64,000 bases of DNA from Epiperipatus broadwayi (GCA_028023455.1 JAQFVV010006274.1:3350001-3414000); one strand, 5' to 3'. Counted from the stretch's first letter, positions 49,611 through 62,676 are shown. Program-made: numbers and translations. The notes: generated by a model from the sequence alone, not told the origin.

Positions 49611-50160
49611 ATTTATATATTGGACTATTTTTTATTATCTAATATTAAGTATTGAATGTCTTTAAGAAAAAATTAACTTTATTTAAATTTTCCAATTACA
49701 TTCAATTGTTAGTAATAGCCCACAGGTTAATATATGCACAAGTTTTGAGAGATATTATTCTTCTCTTTTCAGGTGTTAGTAGTCTGACCAGTGATAGTAC
49801 TAACATGGGAAATGAACCAGGATCCTTAGATTCTTGAATATTGAATTTTAAGATAATGCTTTAATAAACTGAGCCATCTTACCTACACTCAGTTAGTGCA
49901 TTAGCTTAAAGTTCATAATGCATAAATCTAAGGGATCAGGTTCATTTCCCTTACTAGTACTGTCACTGGTCAGGCTGGTAACTGCTGAAGAAGAGAGAAA
50001 AATAATACCACTTGAAATATTATACTCATATATATGTTATTGGAAAATTTAAATAAATTTGTCAAATACATTCAATATTTAATATTATATGATAAAAACA
50101 GTTCAATATATAAATACAACTAAAATACAATCATCACAAACCTTCAGGAAAACACTATTC
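49611..50160. mobile_element. Family C: two tRNA-headed SINE-like copies, head to head
   Basis: The minus-strand copy runs 49880 to 49611 and the plus-strand copy 49880 to about 50160. Each head carries a Lys-tRNA-like box A (ATGGCTCAGTTTATTAAAGC on the minus strand; CTCAGTTAGTGCATTAGCTT on the plus) and a box B-like GGTTCATTTCCC. Bodies share TAGTACTGTCACTGGTCAG, then CTGAAGAAGAG, then AATAATACC, then AAATACATTCAA. Outer ends TTTATATATTGGAC and GTTCAATATATAAAT are mirror images. The plus-strand tail CATCACAAACCTTCAGGAAA is shared with the 27.9-28.25 kb copy. Confidence 0.83.
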
Positions 50161-50645
50161 CAAGTTTGCTTGTTTTTCTACACAAGAAGCAGATGGTATC
50201 TATATTTACAAAAGTTAATATATTAAAAAAGTGCCTTTAATAAGTTCAGTATATTGATAGTAGAGAATCCCCTTTATTTTACACAACTATTTTATTTTTA
50301 AATTTCAAGATTAGAAATGTAATTTCCATTGTTTTAAAATCATGTTAAGCAACATTGCCAAAACAATATAGATTGCACAAATCTCTACCAATGAATTTAT
50401 GTAAAAGTGATAATATTAGCCTAACTCCACAATTTTTAAAAATCTTCCATTGACCTAAGAACTTTATTTAATGATCTAAAACTTCATTCTTTAAAAATCC
50501 AAATTAAGACTAGATAACCAATGATACTGAATAAAACAAATAAAAATAAAGTGCTATTATAGCAAGATACTGAATCAACTTAATAAGAATAGAAATTTTC
50601 TATATTGGTCTCTATTATTTGCAAATACAAGTATAGTATATATAC
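50161..50645. other. AT-rich spacer, no gene recognised
   Basis: Nothing recognised. Confidence 0.5.
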
Positions 50646-50950
50646 TTAAGCTAGATGTAATTAGAGGGGATTTAAACCCAGATTTTCAAGCTCCCTCAGT
50701 CATCCACTCTATTTTATACAGCTGGTACATGTATCCATATACATGTGAAAAAGATAAATGATCTCCAATATATGTATTTTGTGCTGAACCAGCACTCATC
50801 TGTTGGTCCAGATTACCATCTCTCATATGTATATACAATCAGTGCTCAGTTTATATTAAGATAATAAATCTTCAAACTTTAATGGACAAGATTCAATCTT
50901 CTCCACTGTGCAACTTCAGCCATCCATACCATTGAAAATCTGATGGTGGC
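50646..50950 (-). repeat. Family D dispersed repeat, unexpanded copy
   Basis: Inverse of 25597-25975. The minus strand carries GATGGCTGAAGTTGCACAGT near 50930, GAGCACTGATTGTATAT near 50840, GCTGGTTCAGCACAAAAT near 50790, and GGGTTTAAATCCCC near 50670, which resembles a box B. It lacks the long TA arrays of the other copy and so probably reflects the ancestral state. The small pol III-like motifs hint at a SINE origin but are not conclusive. Confidence 0.85.
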
Positions 50951-51949
50951 ATGTTCAAAGCCCTTGTTTGCCAATTTTGTCATCATACCCATGTAGATCA
51001 TAAGTCATTTTGACTTCTCATATGTAGAATCTTAAGACCATTTAAATACAAAAAGAGAGATGGGCAAAATACAGGCTGAATCTGCTCTACTTTATTAAAT
51101 AATAATGGGCTCATATATCACCCCAAGAAGAGAATAAAAAGACTGAAAAGAGATAGTGTTCATTATACAAAAGAAATGAATTATTTAATCTCTAAAATGG
51201 TATTATAATTATTGTGAATATATTTTTTATATATATTTAGAATTATTATAACCACACCTTATAGGTATTACATTATGATTACTATTAGTGATATTATAAA
51301 TATGTTTGTATAAATGGTGTTCCAGAGGTGGACTTAAGTAAGATATTTAGTAGAAGGTTTTATTTTATGTGTTGTTTTTATTTTTCTGGAGTTTTTCTGA
51401 ATGAGTATTTAAAATTATAAATGATTCTACCCAAAGGTATAATAGCCTTTTGTATATTTATGCAAAGTATTTTATGAATAAAAATGGTATAAATACCAGT
51501 ATGTATATGAGAATTTTAAATAGTTTATACATAAAGGTCTGTCACCATTATGCAATAAATGGATTTGTTAGATATACAATTTTAAACTGAGTAAATGAAT
51601 TATATGCTTTTTGTATGTGCATGTGAGATGAACAATTATTCATACATTTATTATTAGTAGTATTGTTGAGGCAATTTTAAGTGGATGTTATTACTTTTAT
51701 ATGTATTTACCACTCCATGATAGAGAGTGCAGCTCATTTATTCATCAGTACTGCATGTACATGGCAATGGGTGTTCGACCATACTTTTGCTTATATTTCC
51801 ATTGTCCATTATACCTAGAATTTTAATGTTAGAATATATTTTGATGTATATCCACAGGCATGCTCAGATTTTGTTCACCTTCCAAGGTCGATTTGAATCT
51901 GTTGATCATTACCATCATTGAAATGATTTTCCAATAATAGTTTAAGTTG
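50951..51949. other. AT-rich spacer, no gene recognised
   Basis: No domain recognised. Overlapping short frames on both strands at 51727-52044 have no motif. Confidence 0.5.
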
Positions 51950-52560
51950 CTATTTAATATCTGGAGTAGATGAAAATTTAAAAAAAGATATTTTACCAAT
52001 TGAAAATTTTTATAAACTAGAGAATTATTTAGATTTATAATCAAGAACTTTAATCTTTTAAAACTGCAGAATGATTAACCTGCTATACTTACTTGGACCG
52101 GATCATATTATATTTATCAATTTTCTGCAAAATCATTATTCAAACTCACCTGCAAAATTGTTGATGTGATATAATAGCTGTGTTTTCCAATTAAAAAAAA
52201 AAGACTAGAAAACTATGGCAAGTATAAAAATGATGCAATATCCCTCATTTCTTGATTTTGATTTTAAAAATAAAATGTAATTACTTAAGGAATTGACAAC
52301 TTAATCACCCTCTTAATGGATTTTTTTCAGAAAATTTATTGTAAACAAGATCGACAATATTTTATCAAAAACACTATGTCATAAATGAATTTATGAAACT
52401 AATAATATTGTTTTTACTTCATGTCAACTAAGAAATGAATTCTTTAACATGGATAACAAAAAGGTTTTGATATCTGCTATAATATGAAACTCAAAGATGT
52501 AAACATAATAATTGGGCTTATCTGAAGAAATTTAATATGAAATCTGTAAGTAAAAGGCAT
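51950..52560 (+). pseudogene. Possible LINE reverse-transcriptase trace
   Basis: Plus-strand readings include DENLKKDILPIENFYKLENY (about 51970-52030), then GPDHI (near 52098). Further on are ETNNIVFTS- and VLISAII-NMKLKDVNI-like segments (about 52400-52510). The GPD box followed by these segments suggests an eroded LINE RT of a subgroup different from the others. Frames are broken often and the evidence is thin. Confidence 0.3.
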
Positions 52561-53537
52561 TAGAACTATTCATAATCATTTGTGTGTGATAACAATTATA
52601 TGTATGGTTTGTTGTTATTATATTTTTTGCAGTATATAATAAAAAAATTTCTAGTACGTATTTAGGATTAATTAACACTCTTGTCCATCATAAGAAGATC
52701 AGGTAATATGTTTTCTTTATTTAAACTAATATGATAGTAAATATATGATACTAAAAATAGATTATTCCTTTCATAACATAGTTTTTAGATAATATTTTGA
52801 TCTGTCCTATACTCTTCTTTTATATACCTCATATTTTATTGATGTATTTTTATGGTATCTTAGTGTGTACATGTTTGTAGAAAAAATAGATGATATTCTA
52901 TTTATAGTTTATATATATTTAAAGCATATTTGTTATAATAATACTAAGTTTAATAAATAATATTATTCCATGGCTAATGGCCAAGTAGAATGTTTTGTTT
53001 GAGACCTTAATTTTGTATAAATGGATCTTGTAGATATTGCACTTATTTAGTGAAAGATAAATGTCTCCTAAATAAGGATTAATAATATGATACTATTATA
53101 ACAGTTTATTATGAGTATGAAATATATTGGGGTTTATAAAACATGGAGTAATATTTGTTTATTTAATAAATCTTAAAATACTTAGGACATATTAGAAAAC
53201 TTACCATAGGCAACCTTCTTTATTCATTTGTGTGTTTGTGTGAGCAACATTGTCCATTATGCATCAGTGCATCTACCTGCAATCTTTTACTTAACAGTAC
53301 TTTTTGTAAATGATGTACAAACATTGTAGAAATATTAATCTAATTATTTTATATATTTATTTATTCTATTTTATGCATTATATTTTGTTTAATAAATTGC
53401 TATTGATTATTGTTTAAATAATAGCTTTACATTTTAATAATTCTCATCACTCTAACATTAAATTTATGCACACGATCATATTATTATAGTTATAATAGCA
53501 TAATTTTAGTAATACTCCTGTCCAGTATTTTTAATTA
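52561..53537. other. AT-rich spacer, no gene recognised
   Basis: Nothing recognised. Confidence 0.5.
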
Positions 53538-53963
53538 AATATTATTTATGTTAAAATTGCCTTACATCTCATTGGCACTATTGTTATAGTTCTGTTTATA
53601 TCTAAAGTATGTGCTGGATACAATATCAAAATTCCCATTTATATTCATCCATAACTTGAGAAACTATATTGTATGGATAGTTAAGAGTGTATATTATGTG
53701 AAGAGTATTAGAAATAATATGTAGGTAAAAATTACTTTGATACTCATAATATTATACTAGTTACATGTATCCTGTTTTATTATTAGTGATTAGAAATTTA
53801 TTAGCATATAATATATAATAAATGCTGAATAAACTATGAGATTGATTATAAATATTAACATTCACATGTAATAGTACAATAGCAAATGTTATTTAAGTGA
53901 CAGATATTTTTGCTTATTGATTGTCTTACTATTTTATAGGTTAAGCTAAGTGATAGGCAATCA
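53538..53963 (+). repeat. Direct repeat, left copy, flanking gag-like remnant
   Basis: Aligns with 54917-55327 at high identity. Shared landmarks are ATATCAAAATTCCCATTT, TTCATCCATAA-TTGAGAAA, CACATGTATCCTGTTTTATT and TTAAGCTAA-TGATAGGCAA. It is either an LTR of an internally deleted element or a duplicated 3' untranslated segment. No TG...CA termini are evident at the alignment edges. Confidence 0.9.
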
Positions 53964-54479
53964 CTGCTTGGTAACTGAATAAATTGTATTACAAAGAAGT
54001 GCCCAATGTAGGGCTCAATAATGATTTTTGATGCATGAACTAAATAATAAATAACCACATATTCATTTACAATTATAATCATATGTATAATTTTGAAAAT
54101 TAAATTTTGTGTGTATTTTGAAATATGCCCACAGATGATGATTAGGATTTTAAAAATGTAATAATTTTTATTTATCAATAATGACAATGTTTATTTGTAG
54201 AATGATATGATAATTCCTAAGGCCCAATAAATATAAACATTTTAATTTATTGACAAATAAGTAAATGAAATCTATAAAAATAAATTATATTATTGGCATA
54301 ATTGGTAAAAAATATTTTGTTTATGTTGATCATAGGTTTTGTGATTCTTATGAAGGGGAATGACGATCTCAAATATAGTGGAAGTACATATTGTTTAATA
54401 TAATATATTGGTCTTATATTATTGTTTTAATAAAAATATTAATAGTACCATATATAATTTTATATTAAGATGTACACTA

Positions 54480-54911
54480 ATAGTGATAATATTTTGTGAA
54501 GGCATTGAAATGAGTTTACATCTGTTCAGATGCAACAACTGTTCTGTATGATGAGTCAATTAACTACTATGTCACAAGAGTCTAAAGCAGATTCAGATGC
54601 TATATTTCAAATTTAACTGCTAAATTGGATGAGTCTAAAGCAGTTCTCAAAGCATTAAAAACCAATCTATCAGAGTCTAAAGCAGACTCAGAGGCTAGAT
54701 TTCAGAATTTAACTGCTAAGTTGGATGATTCAAAGACAATGTGATAATAGTTTCAAACATCTCATTCAGAAAATAAAAATATCTGAAAATAAAATGTTTA
54801 TGGCATTAGGAAATGTAAAAGCTGAGTTCCCAGATCAGGTGGACGGAGTATAGAATGATATAGATAAATGTAAGAGGGAAGTCAGAAAATGGCAACAAAG
54901 CAATAATCACA
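54480..54911 (+). pseudogene. gag-like coiled-coil coding remnant of an LTR retrotransposon
   Basis: Frames read QMQQLFCMMSQLTTMSQESK, then ADSDAIFQ, then DESKAVLKALKTNLSESKAD and SEARFQNLTAKLDDSK, then ENKMFMALGNVKAEFPDQVD and DIDKCKREVRKWQQ. Two internal repeats of the type ESKADSEARFQNLTAKLDDS are visible (starting near 54570 and 54674). Such heptad-rich repeats are usual in the N-terminal part of gag polyproteins of animal Ty3/Gypsy elements. There are two frame changes and stops. No capsid homology region, zinc knuckle or pol sequence follows: the direct repeat at 54917 begins immediately, so most of the element is missing. Confidence 0.65.
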
Positions 54912-54916
54912 AAATG

Positions 54917-55345
54917 AATATTATTTATATTAAAATTGTCTTATAGCTCATTGGAGCAATTGTTACAACTCTGTTTATATGCTAAAGTATATGCTGGATA
55001 TAATATCAAAATTCCCATTTGTATTCATCCATAATTTGAGAAACTATATTATATTGATAGTTAAGAGTCTTATATTATCTAAAGAGTATTAGAAACAATA
55101 TGTAGGTAAATATTACTTTGATACTCGTAATATTATGCTAGCCACATGTATCCTGTTTTATTGTTAGTGATTAGAAATTTATTAGCATATAATAAGTGCT
55201 GAAATTGAATATAGATATTAACATTCACATGTAACAGTACAGTAGTGAATACTATTCATGTGACAGATATTTGTTGCTTATTGATTGTTTACTATTTTGA
55301 AAGGTTAAGCTAAATGATAGGCAATCAATTGGGAGGGGGAGGGAT
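54917..55345 (+). repeat. Direct repeat, right copy, followed by a polypurine tract
   Basis: Right member of the pair with 53538-53963. Its end runs straight into GGGAGGGGGAGGGA (55329-55342), a good polypurine tract. In LTR elements this primes plus-strand DNA and sits just upstream of the 3' LTR. If so, the real LTR starts after 55342 (the following 110 bases contain GAGTAATAAACTTG and end GTACACA). The 0.4-kb repeat would then be internal 3' sequence, not LTR. Confidence 0.7.
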
Positions 55346-57659
55346 AAATCCTACTATAATATATATATATATTATGAGTAATAAACTTGTTGCTACGTTA
55401 TTAAAACTTTTGTTTGTTGTTTTTATCTAAAAGTAACTAATGAGTACACAGCTGCTAGATTAGTGTCTGGCCTCATACATATCAGTTTGATAAATTAGCA
55501 AGATATTCTAAATGTTTTTTTTCTTAATTAGAAGTTGAATGCGTACCTTTTTAATGTATCAACATGTTTACCCACATTTTTATTAAAATTCTATTAAAGA
55601 AGTTTGATGCTTGGGTATTATTTGGTGAACCTTGCAAGCTTGGCAGCCATTTTTTTTAAATATATACTTTCAGGGATGTACTTTTTTTTTTTCAATGTTA
55701 TTTTACCAAATAAATAAATGTTAGTTGTTAAGTGGTCTGATTTAATATTTATATTTTTTATTGTTCTTTAAATCTGAAAAAATTAATTATAATATTTACA
55801 GGCTATTTATTATTAATTTTTTGTATTAATTAAGTAAGTTAATAATATAAAAATGGAAAAAATATCCAAATATCTTTATATGCATTATTTTTCAAGAAAG
55901 GTAAATTGGGATTATTCATGTTGGCAGCCTGAAATTTCTAATGGTCTCCAATATTGTCACAAAATGAATCGTCTTTTTTATGCAAATGATGCCACATAAA
56001 TTCAGCTAAATAAGAATATAGATGTTATTGCACATTTGCCTGGTAATTTATGTTTCACTATTTGGGCATAACCCATATAAAGATGTTTTAGATTTTTTTT
56101 TCATTTTTATATTAATAACTCTATTTAATGCAAAAGAATAATAATAAAGTGTAAATATATTATAATTAATTTTTGCAGAAATTTAAAAAAAAAAAAAACA
56201 ATAATAATAAAAAAATGTAAGTATTAAATACAATAGTTTAACAATTAACATATATTAAGCCCCTGAAGAGTATATTTAAAAAAAAAAAAATAGCTGCCAA
56301 GATTGGTAGAATGGATAATGTACAGGTACCAAATTTATCAGTAATAATAAATATCAAATATTGTCTGATTATTTACTTTTTTTTCTGCTTTTGGATATTT
56401 TATGTATTGAGCAATACTGAGCTTTTGTGGAATTATTAAAAATAATAGCATTAACTATTAAAAAATTTAAAATGTAAACATCAAATTGTAGAGATTTTTT
56501 AGTACATACATTTGTGTTGGAAATAAATTACCATTGCTTTGGATACCAAAACAGTCTCAAGCAATATAAACAAAATAATAAAAAGCCCCAAAATTTATTA
56601 ATTATTTGCTACAATTTGATACCCAAATATACTTCCTGCACTCATATCTTTGACATTATCCACTTTAGATAAATACATTATAAATTATCATTAATTATTT
56701 ATTATGCTACAAATTATCATATCATTTCTAGAACAGATATAAACATTACTTCAGTTAAAGATTAATATATCTTTATACTTTATTATTATTAAACATGTGG
56801 TATCATTAATCTTACTTCATGTTTATTCTTTTATTTATGTCTATTGTTTTTATTTTTTTAGTAATACTTCTTAATAATGCAAAATGAAATGATTTATTAT
56901 GATTTTTAATATTACATGAATTTATATATTATTTTCAGTTTACCTATTTAATTATACAAATTTACTAATTGTATTGGGTGCTTTACTCAGGTTACTAGAA
57001 AGATATACAGTCATGACAGTTGACTGCTAATAACTTATTCAAGAATATTTATTGTTGTCTTAAGTTGATAAATGATTTCTTAATATCATGAGCTCTCATA
57101 CTCATCAACCATCTTCCTACATTAACTAAGATAAAGGATTGCTTGTGCAAACACATTTTTATTCTTTAACTATATGCATAGTAATTCTAACAAAAATTCT
57201 GATGTCATTCTTTTATTACCATCCTAATTTTTTTATTTTTATACAAGACCTTTCCTTAAAAATCTCTAAAAAGAACAGCTTTAAGAGACTTTGGATGAGG
57301 CACTGTAATCATGAATGAATCATGTTGGATCTGAGACAAAAGTTTCAATATTGCAAAGAGTATACATTTAGGTATTAAGGAAACTATTAAAAACTAAAAA
57401 TAATCTGTTTTCTATCCATGCCTAGAGAATTAGTTATTGATCTGGTAAAAATAACTATAAAATTGATAATATTTAGCATGAAGTAGTACTGTTAATAAAA
57501 ATAACTATTGTTCTAAATGTCTTCATTTTATGTAAATTCTTCAAAATCTAAAATAGGATAGTACTTATAGCTAATGATTTATAAGATTTAAGATTCATAT
57601 AGCATATTTTAGTAAAAGTTTTTCCCATAAAAAAGAACTTTCATGAGAAGGGTAGATGA
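55346..57659. other. AT-rich spacer, no gene recognised
   Basis: The first about 110 bases may be a partial LTR (see preceding entry). The rest is AT-rich without recognised domains or structures. Confidence 0.45.
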
Positions 57660-60600
57660 ATATAAATTTTTTTAAGGCCAAATCAGCAAATGAAAAAAAA
57701 CTGCAATATGTTGGTTTTGTTGTGAGGTCTAACTTTGTGTTTTCCAGGAGCTCTTTCATATATAATATTAAATTTTGATTTGCACAATGATATCTGCATT
57801 CATTTTATTAAGACATATGCTCCAATGTTATATTCAAAAGTTCAGAGAAAGAAAGCTCTTATTCCATGCTAGATATTATTATTACATCAATATCATTATA
57901 AGATTTAATATTTCTTACTGAAGATAATTCACATTTATAAGAACAAAAAAATTTGGCTCAAAGATTTTAGAAATAATGACATTGATAATGTAAACGCAAA
58001 TGATTTGAAGTTATTGAATTTATGCATAACATATGGATTGACTATTAAAAATATTTGTTATTAAGCAGATGCTTTCTTTTAACTTACAATAGATTTCAGA
58101 GACAGAATACAAAGAAAGCCTATATTGTATAAATACTTACAAGTACAGATTATTAGTTAGGTTATAGAATAATGGTCTTTAGGATTAAAAGAATAATTGC
58201 ATCAAAATTAGTCCTATTTCAATCATGATAAAAATTAGATGTTTATTTTTTTTTTATGTATCTACTATCAGTTCAAATATTTCAACAACCATTAAATTTT
58301 GAAACTAACTTGGATTTCCATGAATGTCATTTTCATAAGACATAGAATTTTTTAAAAAATAATTTGTGGATACAAGTAATTTTAATATTAGATTCATTAA
58401 AAAAGGAATCATCAAACATCACATGATCACCAGCCACAAGCTAGAAACTAGTTTGGGGATATTGAATGAATAAGCACTAGATAGAGATTTTATACACAAA
58501 CCTTCCTGCATTCATTGATTACTCTGGCTTGCAGTGAGTGGTGTTACTATATGGAGAGTTTTGCCTCTGCATAAAAAAAATCCTGCATATACTCTGACAA
58601 TAATCCTATTGTTAGTGACTTAATTTTATAACTTAAAATTTAAATATAAACATGCTAAGAATTAAAGGCATATGTTCACCAACTAACAAAAAAGTTTCAA
58701 AATGATTGATGTATTAAAACTACAAAGAGATATATCTGATGATCTGATTGTAGTCACTTCAATTTTTTATGATACGTAGTAAGTAATATGTGGATTTGAA
58801 AAACAATATCATAAATCTATAGTTGGTACTTTTTTATATGATAACAAAGATATTTTGAATAGATGAAAGAAATAGATTGATCATTTTGAAAATAATAATA
58901 TAAGAACTGAATCTATAATTATTAATATTTTCATCATATCTACAAAGATATTTTGGTTGGTGAAGTTACAGCAGCTCTTTGTAATCTTAAAATGAAAAAT
59001 TTTGTAAAGTTTTAATTTGATATCTGATAAGGTTTTGAAATATGGTGGCAATAAATTACTCACAAAATTATTAAATGTTTTTAGGAATATATGGAACTAC
59101 ATGAATTTAATTTTTTTATATTTTTCCAATTTACAAAATTAAAGGAATAACAAGACTATAATAATCATCATAAAATATCATTGGTATCCATTGCAGTAAA
59201 GATACTTTCAAGAATTTTGTTGAAGAGATTGCTTGCAGTTAAACATAAATAGCCACAAAAACTAAAGTGGATATTAGAATATCAATTAAGAATTATAGAT
59301 ATTATTTTTGCTGCTAGTTAAATGCAAGAAAAGTATCAGAAACAAAAGAATGATTTTTATATATTGCTTTCATTGATTTGACTCAATAAACCAGCTGATC
59401 TGTGAGCCATATTTGAAAGTAATTATTTGTCAATTAAATGTTATATTGTACAGTTTGTATATAATAGAATGATAGCAATTGCTATTATTAGGAGTAAAAA
59501 ATCTGAAACATTTGAAATAAAAACCAATGTAAAACAAATGTGCATTTAACTATATTTTCAATTTTAAGACTCTTATTAATATTTTCAATAATTATCATGT
59601 TTTTTTAGTTTAGAAATAACATGGTAATTTTGTCATTTTAGATTGCTCTTCTATTGCTATATTAATTGATATTAACAGGCTTTTTAAAAAATGCTAAAAC
59701 ATCATTCAGGAAAATATTGATTTATTATTTTTAAAAAAGATCTGAAGAGGTCAGTATCTTTCAGACAATTGAAAAATTTCAAAAATCTTTACTCTATTAT
59801 TCACACAAAAAGTAGTCTCCAAACTGTAAATGGTTTTGATTGTTCATAATCTGATTTCCACATTTATGAGATTATTTCAAGAATATTTTTGGAATAAAAT
59901 AAAATGATTTTTGTGCTAGTTTATTAAATGATTATATTTATGCAATACTTCATAATAATTATTTAAAACCAAGAAGTACACATATACATTTTGATTTTAT
60001 TTGTGCATGATAATTTTAAGCTATAGAAATTAATAACTTTGACTGTAATGTTAAAAAAAATTTCAGCAATAAAATGAGCATGCCTTCTAACACTGGTCAT
60101 GTAATGTCAAAATTTTTCATTATCTACATTGTGTTATATTACTTTTCAGATATTCTAAAAATTATTACACAATTTTAATGTTTTAAAGCAGAATCTGATC
60201 GATTTAATAGATTCATTCACATTTTAAAAATAATTTTAAAATAAAAAAGATTTTGTTGATTTTCTGAAAACTTTTCCTGAAGACCATTGAATAAAGTTTT
60301 ATGCCCTTTATTTTCATTAAAACTCATATGATGTTTTTAAAAATGTTTTCATTTGTAAAATTAAAATTTTAAAAAATCAAGTCTAATTTATTGAGTTTTA
60401 GTATAAAATAAAGATTTTATATGGAAAAAAGGGTTGAGCATTGACAAAAACTGCCACTGATACTAACCAAAAAGAAATGTCAATGATAATGGTATTTAAA
60501 ATGAGATATTATAGTAGATTTTTTAAAAATTTAAACATAATAAAAACAGATTCACGAACTTCTTTTTGATTTCTAGATTTGTAATAAGATGATAATTGTG

Positions 60601-61290
60601 CTATATCTGCAATTCAAAAATGATCTACAGAATTTATAAAAAATTTCATTTAGTAAATAATGGTGAAAAAACTCATATCCTTTATTAACCAATAATGAAA
60701 GTAAAAACACTTGATAGTGTGGCTCAATTAAAAAATGTTAGCCTTTTATATATGGGATGGCTTTTAACAAGTTTAATAATATTTCATTATAATATAATTA
60801 CTGCCATTAAATTAGTTGTCTATAGAAGTATTATTTTATTTTATTTATTTTATATAAATGAGATAATTTAACATAAAGACATTAAAATTTATTTTAAAGA
60901 TGTGAAAATTAAAAAATATATGTCAGGATCAAAAGATCAAATAATATGATTTCATAATGCTAAATTACAAAGTGGTATCTTAAATTGGGTTGAATATGTG
61001 AAATGAATTGAATAAAACATGTAAACTAATTAAGCAACAGGAGACTTTTTAAAAAGAATTTTATGATAAAGATTTTTATGAAAGTTGCAGACCTCAACAA
61101 TGTTATAAAGATTACCTAAATAACATTCTAGTAAAGTATCTGCATGTAAAGAAAATTGATTGCTTTCACTGGGCGGATATAATTAAAAATAGAATTTGAT
61201 GGAAAACTTTAAATAACATTCCCTGTTTGAAATCTTTCAAAAAAATTTTTGCTCAAGAAAAAAGAATTTAAAATACAAGATCCAAGTTAT
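57660..61290 (+). pseudogene. Nearly full-length decayed APE-type LINE
   Basis: Encoded endonuclease plus reverse transcriptase. Segments in order: YVGFVVRS (57706-57730), then YAPMLYS-like, SMLDIIITSIS and FLTEDNSHL (57790-57940), and YNRFQRQNTKKAYIV (about 58088-58130) of the endonuclease. A family A insertion lies at 58415-58575. AALCNLKMKNF and LKYGGNKLLTKLLNVFRNIW (58970-59090), ISLVSIAVKILSRILLKRLL (59180-59240), LRIIDIIFAAS (59287-59320) and QEKYQKQKNDFYI (59327-59365) follow. The last four are the fingers/palm region of the group with DMIFAARQLQEK. DDNCAISA (60588-60611) is the catalytic YADD box with damaged first residues. RPQQCYKDYLNNILVKYLHV and DCFHWADIIKNRI (61089-61190) form the C-terminal tail. 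Length about 3.5 kb without the insertion; stops throughout. Confidence 0.85.
58415..58575 (+). repeat. Family A insertion within the LINE
   Basis: From CATCACATGATCACCAGCCA through CTAGAAACTAGTTTGGGG and GCATTCATTGATTACTCTGG to GGAGAGTTTTGCC. It interrupts the LINE endonuclease/RT linker. The 5' box of the hairpin motif (CTGACGA) is missing, so this copy starts within the motif. Confidence 0.85.
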
Positions 61291-61388
61291 CATATAAATA
61301 AACTAATGAGTCAATATGTACATATGTGGGATTATATGTTACTAACAGATTATTATATATTGTCATCAATAATAAAAATAAAATAAAA
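61291..61388. other. AT-rich spacer between LINE and palindrome
   Basis: Short spacer with repeated AATTGAAATAAAAC phrases, part of which recurs at the palindrome edge. Confidence 0.5.
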
Positions 61389-61878
61389 CAATTGAAATAA
61401 AACAACTATATAAAAATAATAAATATTTCCTTTATTGAACCGGTTTTCGCCCTATATTAGGACCTTTTCCAAATACACTTCTAATATAATCACATGATCT
61501 TTATATCTAGCAATATTCCCTCTAACGTTCATTATTATATAATCATTTTACGTAATCACATAACCTATTTACATATATATATACTCCCCCCTCCCCTCAA
61601 TTTTTTTAATTTTATATACAAATTATTTTTATATAATAGGTAAAATTACATTAAATACAATTCAATAATTATATACATATATTATACACCATAAAATTAT
61701 ATATACATACTTTATACACTAAATTATATATCATTTCTCATATTTTTACTAACCATATCTTCAAATATAACCTTATTTATCTATAAATAACAATTATTTA
61801 CATTAACTAATTATTTACATATATCATATATATTAATTAAAAAAAACAAACAAAAAAAAAAACCAAGGCAACCATATA

Positions 61879-62060
61879 TTAAATTTTCCAGTTATCCTTC
61901 AATGCCCATTTACTACTCAACTTTGCAGCTCTTTTAACTAAATTAACACATTTACTCATATTCTCTTGAATATATACCGTCTCATAATATTTCTTTCTAT
62001 TATAATCTTTAATATATTTTATAAATCTCATATCTTCAATACATCTCATTCTATGACCAG
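61879..62060 (-). pseudogene. Penelope-like GIY-YIG C-terminal end, left arm
   Basis: On the minus strand: GHRMRCIEDMRFIKYIKDYN, then RKKYYETVYIQENMSKCVN, then LVKRAAKLSSKWALKDNWKI and stop. The RK--YETVYI segment corresponds to the helix with the metal-binding glutamate of the GIY-YIG domain. The ending -KWALKDNW corresponds to the usual C-terminus after the NR motif. The open frame continues upstream past the palindrome axis into antisense sequence of the other arm, so residues before GHRM are not real protein. Confidence 0.65.
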
Positions 62061-62241
62061 TATTCATAGAATGAGATGTATTGAAGATATGAAATTTATA
62101 AAATATATTAAAGATTATAATAGAAAGAAATATTATGAGACGGTATATATTCAAGAGAATATGAGTAAATGTGTTAATTTAGTTAAAGGACCTGCAAAGA
62201 TGAGTAATAAATGGGCATTGAAGGATAATTGGAAAATTTAA
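62061..62241 (+). pseudogene. Penelope-like GIY-YIG C-terminal end, right arm
   Basis: Mirror of the left arm with few substitutions: HRMRCIEDMKFIKYIKDYN, RKKYYETVYIQENMSKCVN, LVKGPAKMSNKWALKDNWKI, stop at 62239. Differences from the left arm (R/K, RAA/GPA, LSS/MSN) are few, and both frames stay open over their full length. This suggests the palindrome is young or homogenised. Lacks the GIY and YIG strands, so no activity is expected. Confidence 0.65.
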
Positions 62242-62648
62242 TATATGGTTGACGGTTTTTTTTTGTTTGTTTTTTTTAATTAATATATATGATATATGTA
62301 AATAATTAGTTAATGTAAATAATTGTTAATTATAGATAAATAAGATTATATTTGAAGATATGGTTAGTAAAAATATATGAGAAATGATATATAATTTAGT
62401 GTATAAAGTATGTGTATATAATTTTATGGTGTATAATATATGTATATAATTATTGAATTGTATTTAATGTAATTTTAACTATTGTATAAAGATAATATGT
62501 ATATAAAATAAAAAAATTTGAGGGGAGAGGGAAGTATATATATATATATGAATAGGTTATGTGATTACATAAAATGATTATATAAAATGAATGTTAGAGG
62601 GAGTATTGATAGATATAAAGGTCATGTGATTATATTAGAAGTGTATTT

Positions 62649-62676
62649 TGAAAAGGCCCTAATATAGGGTGAAAAC
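62649..62676 (+). promoter_or_regulatory. Tail hairpin of Penelope-like element
   Basis: TGAAAAG, stem GCCCT / AGGGT with loop AATAT, then GAAAAC, followed by AATAAAGG. The left-arm copy (61443-61469, minus strand) has GTCCT / AGGGC instead, so both copies keep five pairs although the paired bases differ. The layout is the same as at 33826-33854. Confidence 0.55.

Noticed and set aside
61966-62065. N-terminal third of the open frames crossing the palindrome axis, starting MNIYRLII
   Set aside because: This part is the antisense of the Penelope-like coding end on the other arm. The frame is open only because of the palindrome.
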